Source: Actinosynnema pretiosum (GTDB taxonomy: Bacteria > Actinomycetota > Actinomycetes > Mycobacteriales > Pseudonocardiaceae). Taken from it: 64,000 nucleotides of DNA. The notes beneath the pieces were generated by a model. That model saw only the letters and a list, made by a program, of their open reading frames with translations. It was not told the DNA's origin and did not search any database. This document shows, one piece after another, positions 15,361 to 23,678 of this stretch (positions within the stretch are counted from its first letter, which is position 1; each line of letters begins with the position of its first letter). The translations under genes and the position numbers were made by a program. The stretch lies in contig NZ_JAMTCF010000001.1 of NCBI RefSeq assembly GCF_024171695.1, positions 425,061-489,060 on the forward strand, given 5' to 3'.

Positions 15361-16011
15361 TCACCGGGGCAGAACGTCCGCCGTGCCCAGCGCCTCCCCC
15401 GGCAACCCGCCCGCCCGCGCCCGCAACCCGTCCAGCGCCACCGCCAACGTCCGCTCGCAGGCGAACGGCGCCGGTTCCACGTCCTCGCACAACGGCCGCC
15501 GCAGCAGCAGCGAGAACAGCCGGATCACGTCCCCCGCCCCCACGTCCGCCCGCAGCGCCCCCTCAGCCTGCGCCGCCAGCACGAGCGCGTCGATCGCCGC
15601 GAGCACCCCGTCCCGCAGCTCCAGCGCCGCCGGATCAGCCCGCAGCGCGGCCCACGTGCGCGGGGACAGCACCGCCAGCCGCACGCTCAGGTCCAGCTCG
15701 GCCGAGGTCCGCAGCAACCGCACCAGGGCGTCCCACGCGGTCGGCTCCTCGGCGACCGCCGCGTCAGCCTCGGCGAGCGCGCGGGCGAAGTTGTCCAGCA
15801 CCACGGCCCGCACCAGCGCCGTCCGGTCGGGGAAGCGCCGGTAGAGCGTCCCGACGCCGACCTGGGCGCGCCGCGCCACCTCCTCCATCGGCACGGTCTC
15901 GGGGTCGTGCGCGGCGAAGATCGCCTTGGCCACGCCGATGATCCGGTCGCGGTTGCGCCTGGCGTCGGCGCGCAGCGGGGGCCGGTCGTCGACGGGCGGA
16001 TCGGCGCTCAT
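15361..16011 (-). CDS. TetR-family regulator (divergent from P450)
   Basis: 216 residues. The N-terminal DNA-binding domain reads RNRDRIIGVAKAIFAAHDPETVPMEEVARRAQVGVGTLYRRFPDRTALV, a canonical TetR helix-turn-helix; the C-terminal ligand domain is helical. It is transcribed away from the cytochrome P450 gene, with 109 nt between the starts, so it most likely controls that gene. ATG 16011 is the start. The ligand is probably related to the P450 substrate, but nothing in the sequence identifies it. Confidence 0.87.
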   Translation of the reverse strand: MSADPPVDDRPPLRADARRNRDRIIGVAKAIFAAHDPETVPMEEVARRAQVGVGTLYRRFPDRTALVRAVVLDNFARALAEADAAVAEEPTAWDALVRLLRTSAELDLSVRLAVLSPRTWAALRADPAALELRDGVLAAIDALVLAAQAEGALRADVGAGDVIRLFSLLLRRPLCEDVEPAPFACERTLAVALDGLRARAGGLPGEALGTADVLPR

Positions 16012-16031
16012 GGGGGAATCCTGCCACCCGG

Positions 16032-16077
16032 TTGTCGCCTCGACGCCGGGCAGCGCCGGAACTAGCGTGGGCGACAA
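16032..16077. promoter_or_regulatory. Distant inverted repeat in the tetR-P450 divergent promoter region
   Basis: TTGTCGCC (16032-16039) and GGCGACAA (16070-16077) are perfect inverted copies separated by 30 nt. They could be half-sites for the adjacent TetR protein, although the spacing is longer than for a simple TetR operator. Confidence 0.35.
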
Positions 16078-16120
16078 GCGGAAGGAAACCCTCCGAATCC
16101 CCGCACACCGGGAGGCCCCC

Positions 16121-17323
16121 GTGACCAGTTCCCCGGAAGAGCCGCTGCCCGTCCCCCAGCCGAGGCCCGGCCCGTACGAGCCGCCCGCCGGGTACCGGAG
16201 TCGCGGCAGGGTCTCCAGGGCGCGGACCCCGATGGGCGTGGACACGTGGCTGGTCACCGGCTGGCACGACCTGCGCGCGGTGCTCGCCGACCCGAGGTTC
16301 AGCGCGGACCGCGCGCACCCGGCGTTCCCGAGCGTGGTGCCCGGCCAGCGCGGCCTGACCACCCGCAACGGCCGCACCACCCTGATCGCCCAGGACCCGC
16401 CCGAGCACACCCGGTCGCGGCGGGCGGTGCTGGGCGAGTTCACCGTGCGCCGGGTGCGCGCGATGCGCCCGCGCATCGCGGAGATCGTGGACGAGCACCT
16501 GGACGCCCTCCTGGCGGGCCCGCGCCCGGCCGACCTGGTGACCGCGCTGGCGCTGCCGGTGCCGTCGCTGGTGGTGTGCGAGCTGCTCGGCGTGCCGTAC
16601 GCGGACCACGCGTTCTTCCAGGGCCGCACGGCGGAGCTGGTCCGGCGCGGCACGTCGGCGGCGGACCGCGCGCGGGCGGCCGAGGAGGTCCAGGAGTACC
16701 TGAGCGCCCTGGTGGCGGCGAAGCGGCGGCAGCCCGGCGACGACCTGCTGGGCCGGTTGATCGTGAAGCAGCGCGCGGCGGGCGGCGAGGACCACGACGA
16801 CCTGGTGCTGCTGGGCACGTTGCTGCTGCTGGCCGGGCACGAGACCACGGCGAGCACGATCGCGCTGGGCGCGCTGGCGCTGCTGGAGCGGCCGGAGGTG
16901 GCGCGGGAGCTGCGCGAGGAGCCGGGGCTGCTGCCGGGGGCGGTGGAGGAGCTGCTGCGGTTGCTGAGCGTGGTGGAGACGGCGACGTCCAGGCTGGCGA
17001 AGGCGGACGTGGTGGTGGGCGGGCGGCTGGTGCGCGCGGGCGAGGGCGTGATCGGCCCGGTGCAGACCGCGAACCACGACCCGGAGGTCTTCCCGGACCC
17101 GCACGTGCTGGACGTGCGGAGGCCGCAGGGCAAGCACCTGGCGTTCGGCTTCGGCCCGCACCAGTGCCTGGGTCAGCACCTGGCGCGCGAGGAGCTGCGG
17201 ATCGTGTTCGGGGCGCTGCTGGAGCGCGTGCCCACCCTGCGCCTGGCGGTCCCGAGGGAGGACCTGGACTTCAAGGACGACGCGAACGTCTACGGCCTGC
17301 ACGCCCTGCCGGTGACGTGGTGA
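16121..17323 (+). CDS. Cytochrome P450
   Basis: Heme monooxygenase of 400 residues, soluble, of the bacterial class I type. It has the oxygen-activating I-helix LLLAGHETTAS (about residues 235-245), the K-helix ExxR in EELLRLLS, and the heme loop FGFGPHQCLGQHLA with the thiolate ligand Cys349. GTG 16121 is preceded by GGAGG. No ferredoxin or reductase gene is adjacent, so electrons must come from elsewhere. The divergent TetR gene is the likely regulator. The substrate may be a xenobiotic or a secondary metabolite; the sequence does not tell. Confidence 0.92.
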   Translation: MTSSPEEPLPVPQPRPGPYEPPAGYRSRGRVSRARTPMGVDTWLVTGWHDLRAVLADPRFSADRAHPAFPSVVPGQRGLTTRNGRTTLIAQDPPEHTRSRRAVLGEFTVRRVRAMRPRIAEIVDEHLDALLAGPRPADLVTALALPVPSLVVCELLGVPYADHAFFQGRTAELVRRGTSAADRARAAEEVQEYLSALVAAKRRQPGDDLLGRLIVKQRAAGGEDHDDLVLLGTLLLLAGHETTASTIALGALALLERPEVARELREEPGLLPGAVEELLRLLSVVETATSRLAKADVVVGGRLVRAGEGVIGPVQTANHDPEVFPDPHVLDVRRPQGKHLAFGFGPHQCLGQHLAREELRIVFGALLERVPTLRLAVPREDLDFKDDANVYGLHALPVTW

Positions 17324-17333
17324 ACGACGCACG

Positions 17334-17378
17334 GCTCCCCGTGGACCGCCCCCACCGGGTCGGGTCGCTGCGGGGAGC
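17334..17378. terminator. Possible long-loop hairpin between converging P450 and NACHT-like genes
   Basis: GCTCCCCG (17334-17341) and CGGGGAGC (17371-17378) are complementary across a 29-nt GC-rich loop, just after the P450 stop. No U-tract follows. Weak terminator candidate. Confidence 0.35.
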
Positions 17379-17462
17379 ACGCCGCGGTCTTCCCGTGGGA
17401 ATCCGCCCTTCGCCGCGAAGTGGATCAAGCTTCCTCCACGGACCCCTCGGGGCGCAAGCCGG

Positions 17463-19496
17463 CTAGGCGGGGTTGCTCTTTTCGGGTGGCGCGAGCCTGC
17501 GCAGGACCTCCTGGCGGTCGCGGGACTTGAAGTCGCGCAGCAGCGGCCCGTGGTCGACGGCGGGCCGGTCGCGCAGGACCCGCGCCGCGAGGTCGACCGC
17601 CTTGCCCTGGTCGGTCTCGTAGGCGAGCGCCAAGGCGCTGCGCAGCCGCTTGTCCCCTCCCGGTTCCACCCCCGCTTCCGCGACGCGCTCGCACAGGTCG
17701 AAGCAGGCCTGCCGATCGTCCACCTTCTCCGCGGCCACGAGCCTGATCTCGTCGCTCACGTCCATCCGGATGAACTCGCGGAACAGGACGACCCCCATCG
17801 CCCGGCCGTTCTTCTGCGCGGCCTCGGCGTACTCGAGCTTGTCGTGCGGGGTGGCTCGGGGATCGTCGAAGAGCACGCGGCAGAACCGGGTGGCATCGGC
17901 GCCGGTGAGCTTGTCCTTCGCCAGGGCGAACGCCCGCTTGCGGATGTCGTAATCCCACTCGCCGTCGTCCAGCAACCAGGTGTAGTAGCGGACGACCTTG
18001 ACGGCGGTGGCGCGCAGGCACTCCTCCTCGATCCGCTTGATGGTGGTCAGCACGTCCGGGGAGCGGCTGGGCTTGTGCCGGTGGACCAGCTCGTCGCAGA
18101 CGTCCACCACCCGCCGGTCCCCAGGGTTCGCCTTGACGGCGATGAGCGCCTCGTCGAGGCCGAGCGGGTTCAGGTGGGCGATGTCGATCAGCGGCTCGGG
18201 CGGGCCTTGCAGGTTCAGGTGGCAGAAGTGGGCTGCGTCGAAGCGCAGGATCGCGGGGTTCGCCGCGTTCCTGTGGAAACGCACCAGCTCCGCGTTCAGC
18301 CGCTCGCGCTGGAGGTCGAGCAGCAGCCGCATGACGGACTTGCGGGTGGCGCGCTGCCCGAACTGCTTCAAGTGCTCGAAGAGCACCTCGACGGCGTCCG
18401 CCCTGCGGTGGGGCAGAAGCCTCTTCGCGGCGTGGAGCCTGGCCTCCTCGCCGTGACGGCGGTCGCGCGCGTTCTTGGCGTAGACCTGGAGCGCGCCGTC
18501 GAGGTCGTGCGCTTCGAGGAACCCCGCCAGGGCATTGCGGACGTCGCCGTCCTCGGCGTCCGCGAGGGCCAGGTCCAGCAGGGTGAGCGCGAATCGCCGG
18601 TCGCGGTCGTGCGCCTTGTTCCAGAACTCCTCGCGGTAGCCCTTCACGAGCGGGTCGACCATGAACGCGACGAGCGCGGGACGTCCCCCTTCCCGGTCGA
18701 GTTCGAGGAGGTGGAGCGCGAAGGCAGCGCGTTTGGGGCCTGCGGCGCCCCGACGCCTCACCTCCGCGCCGAGGAAGTCGACGGCCTCTCCGGGAGTCAG
18801 GGCGTAGAGCTCGCCGACCCGCCGGTTCAGCTCCGGGCTGATCGGCAGGCTCAAGCGCCGCTTCAGGTAGGTCACCGCCTCGACGACCAGCGGCCTCTCC
18901 AGGACGACGCCGTACCGGTTCATCTCACCGAGGACTCCGACTCCCATCCCACGCCACCACGGACGCAGCAGCCGCCGGAACGCCTTCGTCAGGTCGTGCC
19001 CCTGGTCCTGCCAGTGAGCCGCCAGCGCGATCCGGGCGGCGCGGTGCCGCTCGGATCGGAACTTGCGGGGGGCGAGCTGCCCACGTGCGCCCCAGGCCGC
19101 CGGGTCCGGATAGTCGCGGGCGAGGTCGCGACCCGCGAAGAAGTCCACGAGGTCCCGGTCTCGGAAGTCGACGCCCTCGCGGTCCGCGGCCACCAGCCCG
19201 GTCCGGTTCAGCACCTCGATCACGGTGTCCCGCCACCGGTCGACGTCCTCGGAACCCGCCACCCCGACGCCCGCTCGACGGACGACCAGGGCCAGGGCCT
19301 CCGCCGGGCCTCCTCCGCCGAGCACGAGTTCACGCGCGAGGTCTTCGAGGAACGGCTCGGGGTTGAAGGGCGGCGCGGTCGCCCCGACCTCGGCCGAGCA
19401 CCGCTTGGCAAGAGCCAGGTGCTCCCGGAAGGGCGTGTCGCTGCGGACGTCCTGTTCGGGCTGCTCTGTGGGCACCCGGCCGAAGCTAAACGACAT
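17463..19496 (-). CDS. NACHT/STAND-like protein lacking the NTPase domain
   Basis: 677 residues. The segment WRDTVIEVLNRTGLVAADREGVDFRDRDLVDFFAGRDLARDYPD matches the region that follows the NTPase in NACHT proteins (winged helix plus the F-x-x-FFAGRxLA motif). The remainder is a long array of alpha-helical repeats of the type that forms the sensor half. No P-loop or Walker B is present before it: only about 90 residues precede, and the divergent MarR gene begins 90 nt upstream of the ATG. It is either a solo sensor that pairs with another NTPase or a truncated immune/signalling STAND gene. The frame is intact over 2 kb, which argues against recent decay. Confidence 0.6.
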   Translation of the reverse strand: MSFSFGRVPTEQPEQDVRSDTPFREHLALAKRCSAEVGATAPPFNPEPFLEDLARELVLGGGGPAEALALVVRRAGVGVAGSEDVDRWRDTVIEVLNRTGLVAADREGVDFRDRDLVDFFAGRDLARDYPDPAAWGARGQLAPRKFRSERHRAARIALAAHWQDQGHDLTKAFRRLLRPWWRGMGVGVLGEMNRYGVVLERPLVVEAVTYLKRRLSLPISPELNRRVGELYALTPGEAVDFLGAEVRRRGAAGPKRAAFALHLLELDREGGRPALVAFMVDPLVKGYREEFWNKAHDRDRRFALTLLDLALADAEDGDVRNALAGFLEAHDLDGALQVYAKNARDRRHGEEARLHAAKRLLPHRRADAVEVLFEHLKQFGQRATRKSVMRLLLDLQRERLNAELVRFHRNAANPAILRFDAAHFCHLNLQGPPEPLIDIAHLNPLGLDEALIAVKANPGDRRVVDVCDELVHRHKPSRSPDVLTTIKRIEEECLRATAVKVVRYYTWLLDDGEWDYDIRKRAFALAKDKLTGADATRFCRVLFDDPRATPHDKLEYAEAAQKNGRAMGVVLFREFIRMDVSDEIRLVAAEKVDDRQACFDLCERVAEAGVEPGGDKRLRSALALAYETDQGKAVDLAARVLRDRPAVDHGPLLRDFKSRDRQEVLRRLAPPEKSNPA

Positions 19497-19558
19497 ACCC
19501 CGCCCCTCCTCCGCACTTCAGCGGAAGCTCTGTGACCAGCAGAACAACCGCTCGCACG

Positions 19559-19574
19559 ACTTGAAGCTTCAAGT
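19559..19574. promoter_or_regulatory. 16-bp perfect palindrome upstream of marR-like gene
   Basis: ACTTGAAGCTTCAAGT is a perfect palindrome 12 nt before the MarR start and 62 nt before the divergent NACHT-like start. Its symmetry and position are those of a MarR-family operator. Confidence 0.7.
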
Positions 19575-19586
19575 TAACCTTGTCCT

Positions 19587-20069
19587 ATGCCCCCCGCAGC
19601 CCCCCGCTGGCTCGACGCCGAAGAACGGCGGACCTGGCTCGCGCTCGCCAGCGTGCTCATCCGGCTCCCCTCCGCGCTCGACGCGCAGCTCCAGCGCGAC
19701 GCGGGCATCAGCCACTTCGAGTACCAGGTGCTCGCCTTCCTCTCCGAGCAGCCCACCCGCTCGCTGCGCATGAGCGAGCTCGCCGTCGTCACCGAGGGCT
19801 CCCTCTCCCGCCTCTCCCACGTCGTCAAGCGCCTGGAGCGCCAGGGCTGGGTCACCCGCACGCCCGACCCCGACGACGGCCGCTACACGCTCGCCGTGCT
19901 CACCGACGACGGCTGGGACAAGGTGGTCGACACCGCGCCCGGCCACGTCGAGGAGGTCCGGCGGCTGGTGTTCGACCCGCTCTCGGGCGAGCAGCAGCGG
20001 CACCTGCGGGAGATCGGGCAGCGGGTGTGGTCCGCCATCGAGCCCGACGGGTCCTGCCCCGGTTCCTGA
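19587..20069 (+). CDS. MarR-family transcriptional regulator
   Basis: 160 residues with the MarR winged helix: ISHFEYQVLAFLSEQPTRSLRMSELA, recognition helix GSLSRLSHVVKRLERQGWV and wing RTPDPDDGRYTLAVLT. It is the first gene of a unit with an NmrA-like reductase and an extradiol dioxygenase-like enzyme, and probably represses them in response to a quinone or phenolic compound. A perfect 16-bp palindrome lies directly upstream. There is no Cys pair of the OhrR/QorR kind in the protein, so a thiol switch is not supported. Confidence 0.88.
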   Translation: MPPAAPRWLDAEERRTWLALASVLIRLPSALDAQLQRDAGISHFEYQVLAFLSEQPTRSLRMSELAVVTEGSLSRLSHVVKRLERQGWVTRTPDPDDGRYTLAVLTDDGWDKVVDTAPGHVEEVRRLVFDPLSGEQQRHLREIGQRVWSAIEPDGSCPGS

Positions 20070-20117
20070 ACGCACCCGAGAAACCACCCGGAAACCAGTC
20101 ACAGCAAGGAAAATCCC

Positions 20118-20957
20118 ATGATCGTCGTCACCGGGGCCACCGGCCAGCTCGGCCGCCTCGTCATCGCCGCCCTCCGCGAGCGCGGCGCCGCCGTCACCGC
20201 CGCCGTCCGCGACCTGGACAAGGCCGCCGACCTCGGCGTCCCCGCCCGGCTCGCCGACTACGACCGGCCGGAGACGCTCGCCGCCGCGTTCGAGGGGGCC
20301 ACGCGCGTGCTGCTGATCTCCGGCACCGACCCCAACCGCGCCGAGCAGCACCGCGCCGTCGTGGACGCCGCCCAGGCCGCCGGGGTGGAACTGCTCGCCT
20401 ACACCTCCGTGCTGGGCGCGCCCACGAGCACGCTGGGCGTCGCGCCCGACCACGTGGCGACCGAGGCGCACATCCGCGCGTCCGGCGTCCCGTTCGCCTT
20501 CCTGCGCAACGGTTGGTACCACGAGAACTACGACCAGACCGCGCGCCAGGCCGCCGGGTCCGGCGTGCTCGCGGGCGCCGCGGGCAACGGCCTGGTCGCG
20601 TCCGCCTCGCGCGCCGACTACGCCGAGGCTGCGGCGGTCGTGCTGACCGGCGACGGGTTCGCGAACACGGTGCACGAGCTGTCCGGCGACACCGCGTGGG
20701 CGATGCCGGAGCTGGCCGACGCGATCGCCTCGGCCGCCGGGACCGGGGTGGTCTACCGGGACCTGCCGCTGGCCGAGCACCGCGCCTCGCTGGTCGCGGC
20801 CGGGCTGCCGGAACCGGTGGCGGACTTCGTGTCCGGCATCGACGCCTCCATCGCGCGCGGCGACCTGGCCGCCACCCCCGGCGAGCTGGGCGCGCTCATC
20901 GGCCGCCCCACCACCCCGCTGCGCGAATCCATCGCCACCGCGCTGAAGCAGGCGTGA
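20118..20957 (+). CDS. NmrA-like NAD(P)H-dependent oxidoreductase (QOR2-like)
   Basis: 279 residues with an N-terminal dinucleotide-binding motif TGATGQLGRLV and an NmrA/quinone oxidoreductase 2 layout: FEGATRVLLISGTDPNRAEQHRAVVDAAQAAGV, AYTSVLG, FLRNGWYHENY. Such proteins reduce quinones or sense the NADP redox state; they lack the SDR Tyr-Lys catalytic pair. ATG 20118 follows an AGGAAAA ribosome binding site. The stop overlaps the next start (ATGA). Together with the dioxygenase and MarR regulator it suggests an aromatic or quinone stress unit. Confidence 0.85.
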   Translation: MIVVTGATGQLGRLVIAALRERGAAVTAAVRDLDKAADLGVPARLADYDRPETLAAAFEGATRVLLISGTDPNRAEQHRAVVDAAQAAGVELLAYTSVLGAPTSTLGVAPDHVATEAHIRASGVPFAFLRNGWYHENYDQTARQAAGSGVLAGAAGNGLVASASRADYAEAAAVVLTGDGFANTVHELSGDTAWAMPELADAIASAAGTGVVYRDLPLAEHRASLVAAGLPEPVADFVSGIDASIARGDLAATPGELGALIGRPTTPLRESIATALKQA

Positions 20958-21826
20958 TGTTCGCCCAGCCCCCTGCGGGCGCGTACGACGCCTTCCTGCC
21001 CGCAGCGCTGGAGAGCGCCCGCGCGCACCGCGAGTGGACGCCGTCCGACGGGCCGCTGCCCGCGCTGTACCTGAGCCACGGCGCGCCGCCGCTGTTCGAC
21101 GACGCGCCGTGGATCGGGCAGCTGTTCGCGTGGGCCCGGTCGCTGCCCAAGCCGAAGGCCGTGCTGATCGTGTCCGCGCACTGGGAGGACGCGCCGCTCA
21201 GCCTGTCCGCGCCGGAGGCCGGAACGCCGCTGGTGTACGACTTCGGCGGCTTCCACCCGCGCTACTACCGGATGCGCTACGAGACCCCGGACGCGACCGC
21301 GCTGGCCCGCAGGGTCGCCGCGCTCATGCCGGACTCGGAACCGGTGCACCGGCACCCCGCGCGCGGTCTGGACCACGGCGCCTGGGTGCCGCTGATGGCG
21401 ATGCTGCCGCTGGCGGACGTGCCGGTGCTCCAGCTGTCCATGCCCACGCACGACCCGGCGCGGCTGATGGAGCTGGGCGCCCGGCTCGCCCCGCTGCGGC
21501 AGGAGGGCGTGCTGCTGATCGGGTCCGGGTTCATGACGCACGGGCTGCGGTTCGCCACGCGGGACATGTTCCTGCACAACGAGGTTCCCGGCTGGTCGTC
21601 GGACTTCGACGCGTGGGCGGCGGAGGCGCTGGGACGCGGCGACGTGGACGAGCTGGCGGCGTTCCGCACGCGCGCGCCGGGGATGCCGTACGCGCACCCG
21701 ACGCCGGACCACTTCCTGCCGATCTTCATCGCGCTGGGCGCGGCGACCGATCCGGCGCAGCGCGCGGTCACCGCGATCGACGGGTACATGATGGGGTTCG
21801 CCAAGCGCTCGTTCCAGCTGGGCTGA
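20957..21826 (+). CDS. Class III extradiol ring-cleavage dioxygenase (DODA/YgiD-like)
   Basis: 289 residues. The metal-site pattern of the DOPA-4,5-dioxygenase family is visible: YLSHGAPPLF, VSAHWEDAPL, GLDHGAWVPLMAM, GSGFMTHGLRF and HPTPDHFLPIFIALGA. These enzymes use a divalent metal to cleave or isomerise catechol-type substrates; many bacterial members have no proven substrate. ATG 20957 overlaps the previous stop by one base, indicating translational coupling to the reductase gene. A strong bidirectional terminator follows. Confidence 0.88.
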   Translation: MFAQPPAGAYDAFLPAALESARAHREWTPSDGPLPALYLSHGAPPLFDDAPWIGQLFAWARSLPKPKAVLIVSAHWEDAPLSLSAPEAGTPLVYDFGGFHPRYYRMRYETPDATALARRVAALMPDSEPVHRHPARGLDHGAWVPLMAMLPLADVPVLQLSMPTHDPARLMELGARLAPLRQEGVLLIGSGFMTHGLRFATRDMFLHNEVPGWSSDFDAWAAEALGRGDVDELAAFRTRAPGMPYAHPTPDHFLPIFIALGAATDPAQRAVTAIDGYMMGFAKRSFQLG

Positions 21827-21832
21827 CCCACC

Positions 21833-21866
21833 GCGCCCGTGCCGCCCACCGCCGCGGCACGGGCGC
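21833..21866. terminator. Bidirectional terminator after the dioxygenase gene
   Basis: GCGCCCGTGCCG (21833-21844) and CGGCACGGGCGC (21855-21866) form a perfect 12-bp stem between the dioxygenase gene and the convergent TetR gene. Confidence 0.75.
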
Positions 21867-21896
21867 CCCGCCCGTCAAGTCCACTGTGGACGGACC

Positions 21897-22511
21897 CTAG
21901 CCGCGCAACCCCGACACCGCGATCCGCAGCGCCTCCCGGACGGTGTCGACCAGCCCCTCCGTCCCGCGCAGGGCCACGTGGTGCTCCACCGCCGCCCGCA
22001 GCGCGCCGTTGACCACGGCCGCCCCGACCCGCGCGTGCAACCCGCCCGCGGGCAGCGCGGACGAGCGGGTCAGCGCGGCGGCGAACACGTCCTCCGCGTC
22101 GTGGTGCACCCGCAGCCAGACCGCCCGCAGCGCGGGCTCGTCCACCACCAGCCGCAGCAGGGCCTGGGTGGCGGGCGCGTCGGCCATCACCTCGCCCGCC
22201 GCCGCGCCCGCGCGGTCGAGCACGGTCGCGATGTCCTCGCCGAGCCGCCACTCCAGCAGCGCGGCGGCCACCACGTCCACCCCGGTGGTGAGCAGGGGCC
22301 GGACGCAGTCCTCCTTGCCCTCGCAGTAGCGCCAGAACGTGCGCGTCGAGATGCCCGCCGCCTCGGCGATGTCCTCGACCGACGTCGCGGCCACGCCCCG
22401 CGCCGTGAACAGCCGGACCGCCTCGCGGGCGATGTCCAGCCTGGTCTGCGCCTTGCGCCGCTCGCTGAGCGGCGGACGACCACCCCTGGCCGCCCCCACC
22501 TGTGGTTCCAC
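21897..22511 (-). CDS. TetR-family regulator (divergent from SDR)
   Basis: 204 residues. DNA-binding domain: RLDIAREAVRLFTARGVAATSVEDIAEAAGISTRTFWRYCEGKEDCVRPLL, a typical TetR helix-turn-helix. The start is GTG 22511, giving a short basic N-terminal arm with GGRPPLSERRKAQ. It is divergent from a short-chain dehydrogenase, with 78 nt between the starts that contain two direct TTGGCACGACG copies. It probably represses the SDR and itself. Confidence 0.86.
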   Translation of the reverse strand: MEPQVGAARGGRPPLSERRKAQTRLDIAREAVRLFTARGVAATSVEDIAEAAGISTRTFWRYCEGKEDCVRPLLTTGVDVVAAALLEWRLGEDIATVLDRAGAAAGEVMADAPATQALLRLVVDEPALRAVWLRVHHDAEDVFAAALTRSSALPAGGLHARVGAAVVNGALRAAVEHHVALRGTEGLVDTVREALRIAVSGLRG

Positions 22512-22529
22512 GGGCGCACAGCCTACTAT

Positions 22530-22558
22530 TTGGCACGACGTGACAGATTGGCACGACG
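22530..22558. promoter_or_regulatory. Direct-repeat operator candidate between tetR and SDR genes
   Basis: TTGGCACGACG occurs at 22530-22540 and again at 22548-22558, an 18-nt period, in the 78-nt divergent promoter region. CGTG/CACG inversions within it give partial dyad symmetry. Confidence 0.55.
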
Positions 22559-22589
22559 CGCCACGAACGGGCGTGACAGGAGTGGGCAC

Positions 22590-23354
22590 ATGAGCGGCAG
22601 TGGGCTGGCGGGCGTCGGTGTGATCGTGACCGGCGCGGGTTCGGGCATCGGGCGGGCGGCTGCCCTGCTCTTCGCGGCCGAGGGCGCGAAGGTGCTGGTG
22701 GCGGACCTGGCGGCGGAGGCCGCGGAGGCCACCGGGACCGCGATCCGCGAGGCGGGTGGCACCGCCGAGGTCGTGGTGGGCGACCTGGGCGAGCAGGCCG
22801 TGGTGGACCGGGTCGTGGCGACGGCGGTGGAGTCGTTCGGCGGCGTCGGCGTGCTGGTGAACAACGCCGGGATCATGGACCGGATGAACGCGCTCGGGGA
22901 CGTGGGCGACGCCGAGTGGGAGCGCGTGATCCGGGTCAACCTGACCGCCCCGTTCCTGCTCAGCCGGGCCGTCCTCCCGCACATGCTGGCGGCGGGCAAG
23001 GGCGCGATCGTGAACACCGCGTCGGAGGCGTCGCTGCGCGGGAGCGCGGCGGGCGCGGCCTACACGGCGTCGAAGCACGGCGTCGTCGGCCTGACCAAGT
23101 CGCTGGCCGTGATGTACCGCGACCAGGGCGTCAGGGCGAACGCGATCGCGCCCGGCGGGACGAAGACGGGCATCTCGGTGCAGGTCGACCCGGAGGCCTC
23201 CGGCCCCAAGGTGCTGGGGCGGTACATGGGCAACCTGGGCCGGGTGTCCGAGGCCGAGGAGCAGGCGGCGGCGATCGTCTTCCTGGCGTCGGACGCGGCG
23301 AGCAGCCTGAACGGCGTGATCCTGCCGGTGGACAACGGCTGGTCGGCGGTCTGA
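22590..23354 (+). CDS. Short-chain dehydrogenase/reductase (SDR)
   Basis: NAD(P)-dependent oxidoreductase of 254 residues with TGAGSGIG (cofactor loop), NNAGIM, a catalytic Ser in VNTASEASL and the catalytic pair AAYTASKHG (YxxxK). The C-terminal part AIAPGGTKTGIS and LPVDNGWSAV is that of classical SDRs. ATG 22590 follows AGGAG at 22578-22582. It is controlled presumably by the divergent TetR protein. The substrate cannot be read from the sequence. Confidence 0.9.
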   Translation: MSGSGLAGVGVIVTGAGSGIGRAAALLFAAEGAKVLVADLAAEAAEATGTAIREAGGTAEVVVGDLGEQAVVDRVVATAVESFGGVGVLVNNAGIMDRMNALGDVGDAEWERVIRVNLTAPFLLSRAVLPHMLAAGKGAIVNTASEASLRGSAAGAAYTASKHGVVGLTKSLAVMYRDQGVRANAIAPGGTKTGISVQVDPEASGPKVLGRYMGNLGRVSEAEEQAAAIVFLASDAASSLNGVILPVDNGWSAV

Positions 23355-23361
23355 GTCGGCG

Positions 23362-23477
23362 GTTGGAGGCTGGAGTCTGAGGCTGCGGTCTGAAGCGGAA
23401 GCTTGAGGCTGCGGTCTGAGAAGCGGCCTGAGGCGGCAGCTTGAGGCTGCGGCCTGAGAAGGCGGTCTGAGGCGGGA
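23362..23477. repeat. Imperfect tandem repeat array in a gene-free stretch
   Basis: The 324 nt between the SDR and the GAF-ANTAR gene contain no gene. The left part is built from alternating copies of GGCTGCGGTCTGA and AAGCGG-AGCTTGA-like units (three full rounds with single-base variants). Further right are short GGAGCAC repeats. The array is close to the SDR terminator and shows no coding signal. Confidence 0.65.
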
Positions 23478-23479
23478 CT

Positions 23480-23511
23480 CCGGGCGGGGCGGCGGGAACG
23501 GTCCCGCCCGG
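23480..23511 (+). terminator. Terminator candidate downstream of the SDR gene
   Basis: CCGGGCGGG (23480-23488) and CCCGCCCGG (23503-23511) form a perfect 9-bp stem with a 14-nt loop, without a U-tract. Confidence 0.5.
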
Positions 23512-23678
23512 AGCACGGAGCACGGAGCGCGCGGCACGGGGGGGCGCGGCGCGGGGGGCGGTCCCGCCCGGCCGCGCCGGAACGCCCCCGGCACCCGCCA
23601 GAACGAACCCCGGCTTCGCTTTCACCGCCCTGAAGCGTTCGCCCGCGCTGCTATCCCCCGGTTCCCACCTGCGCTGGA

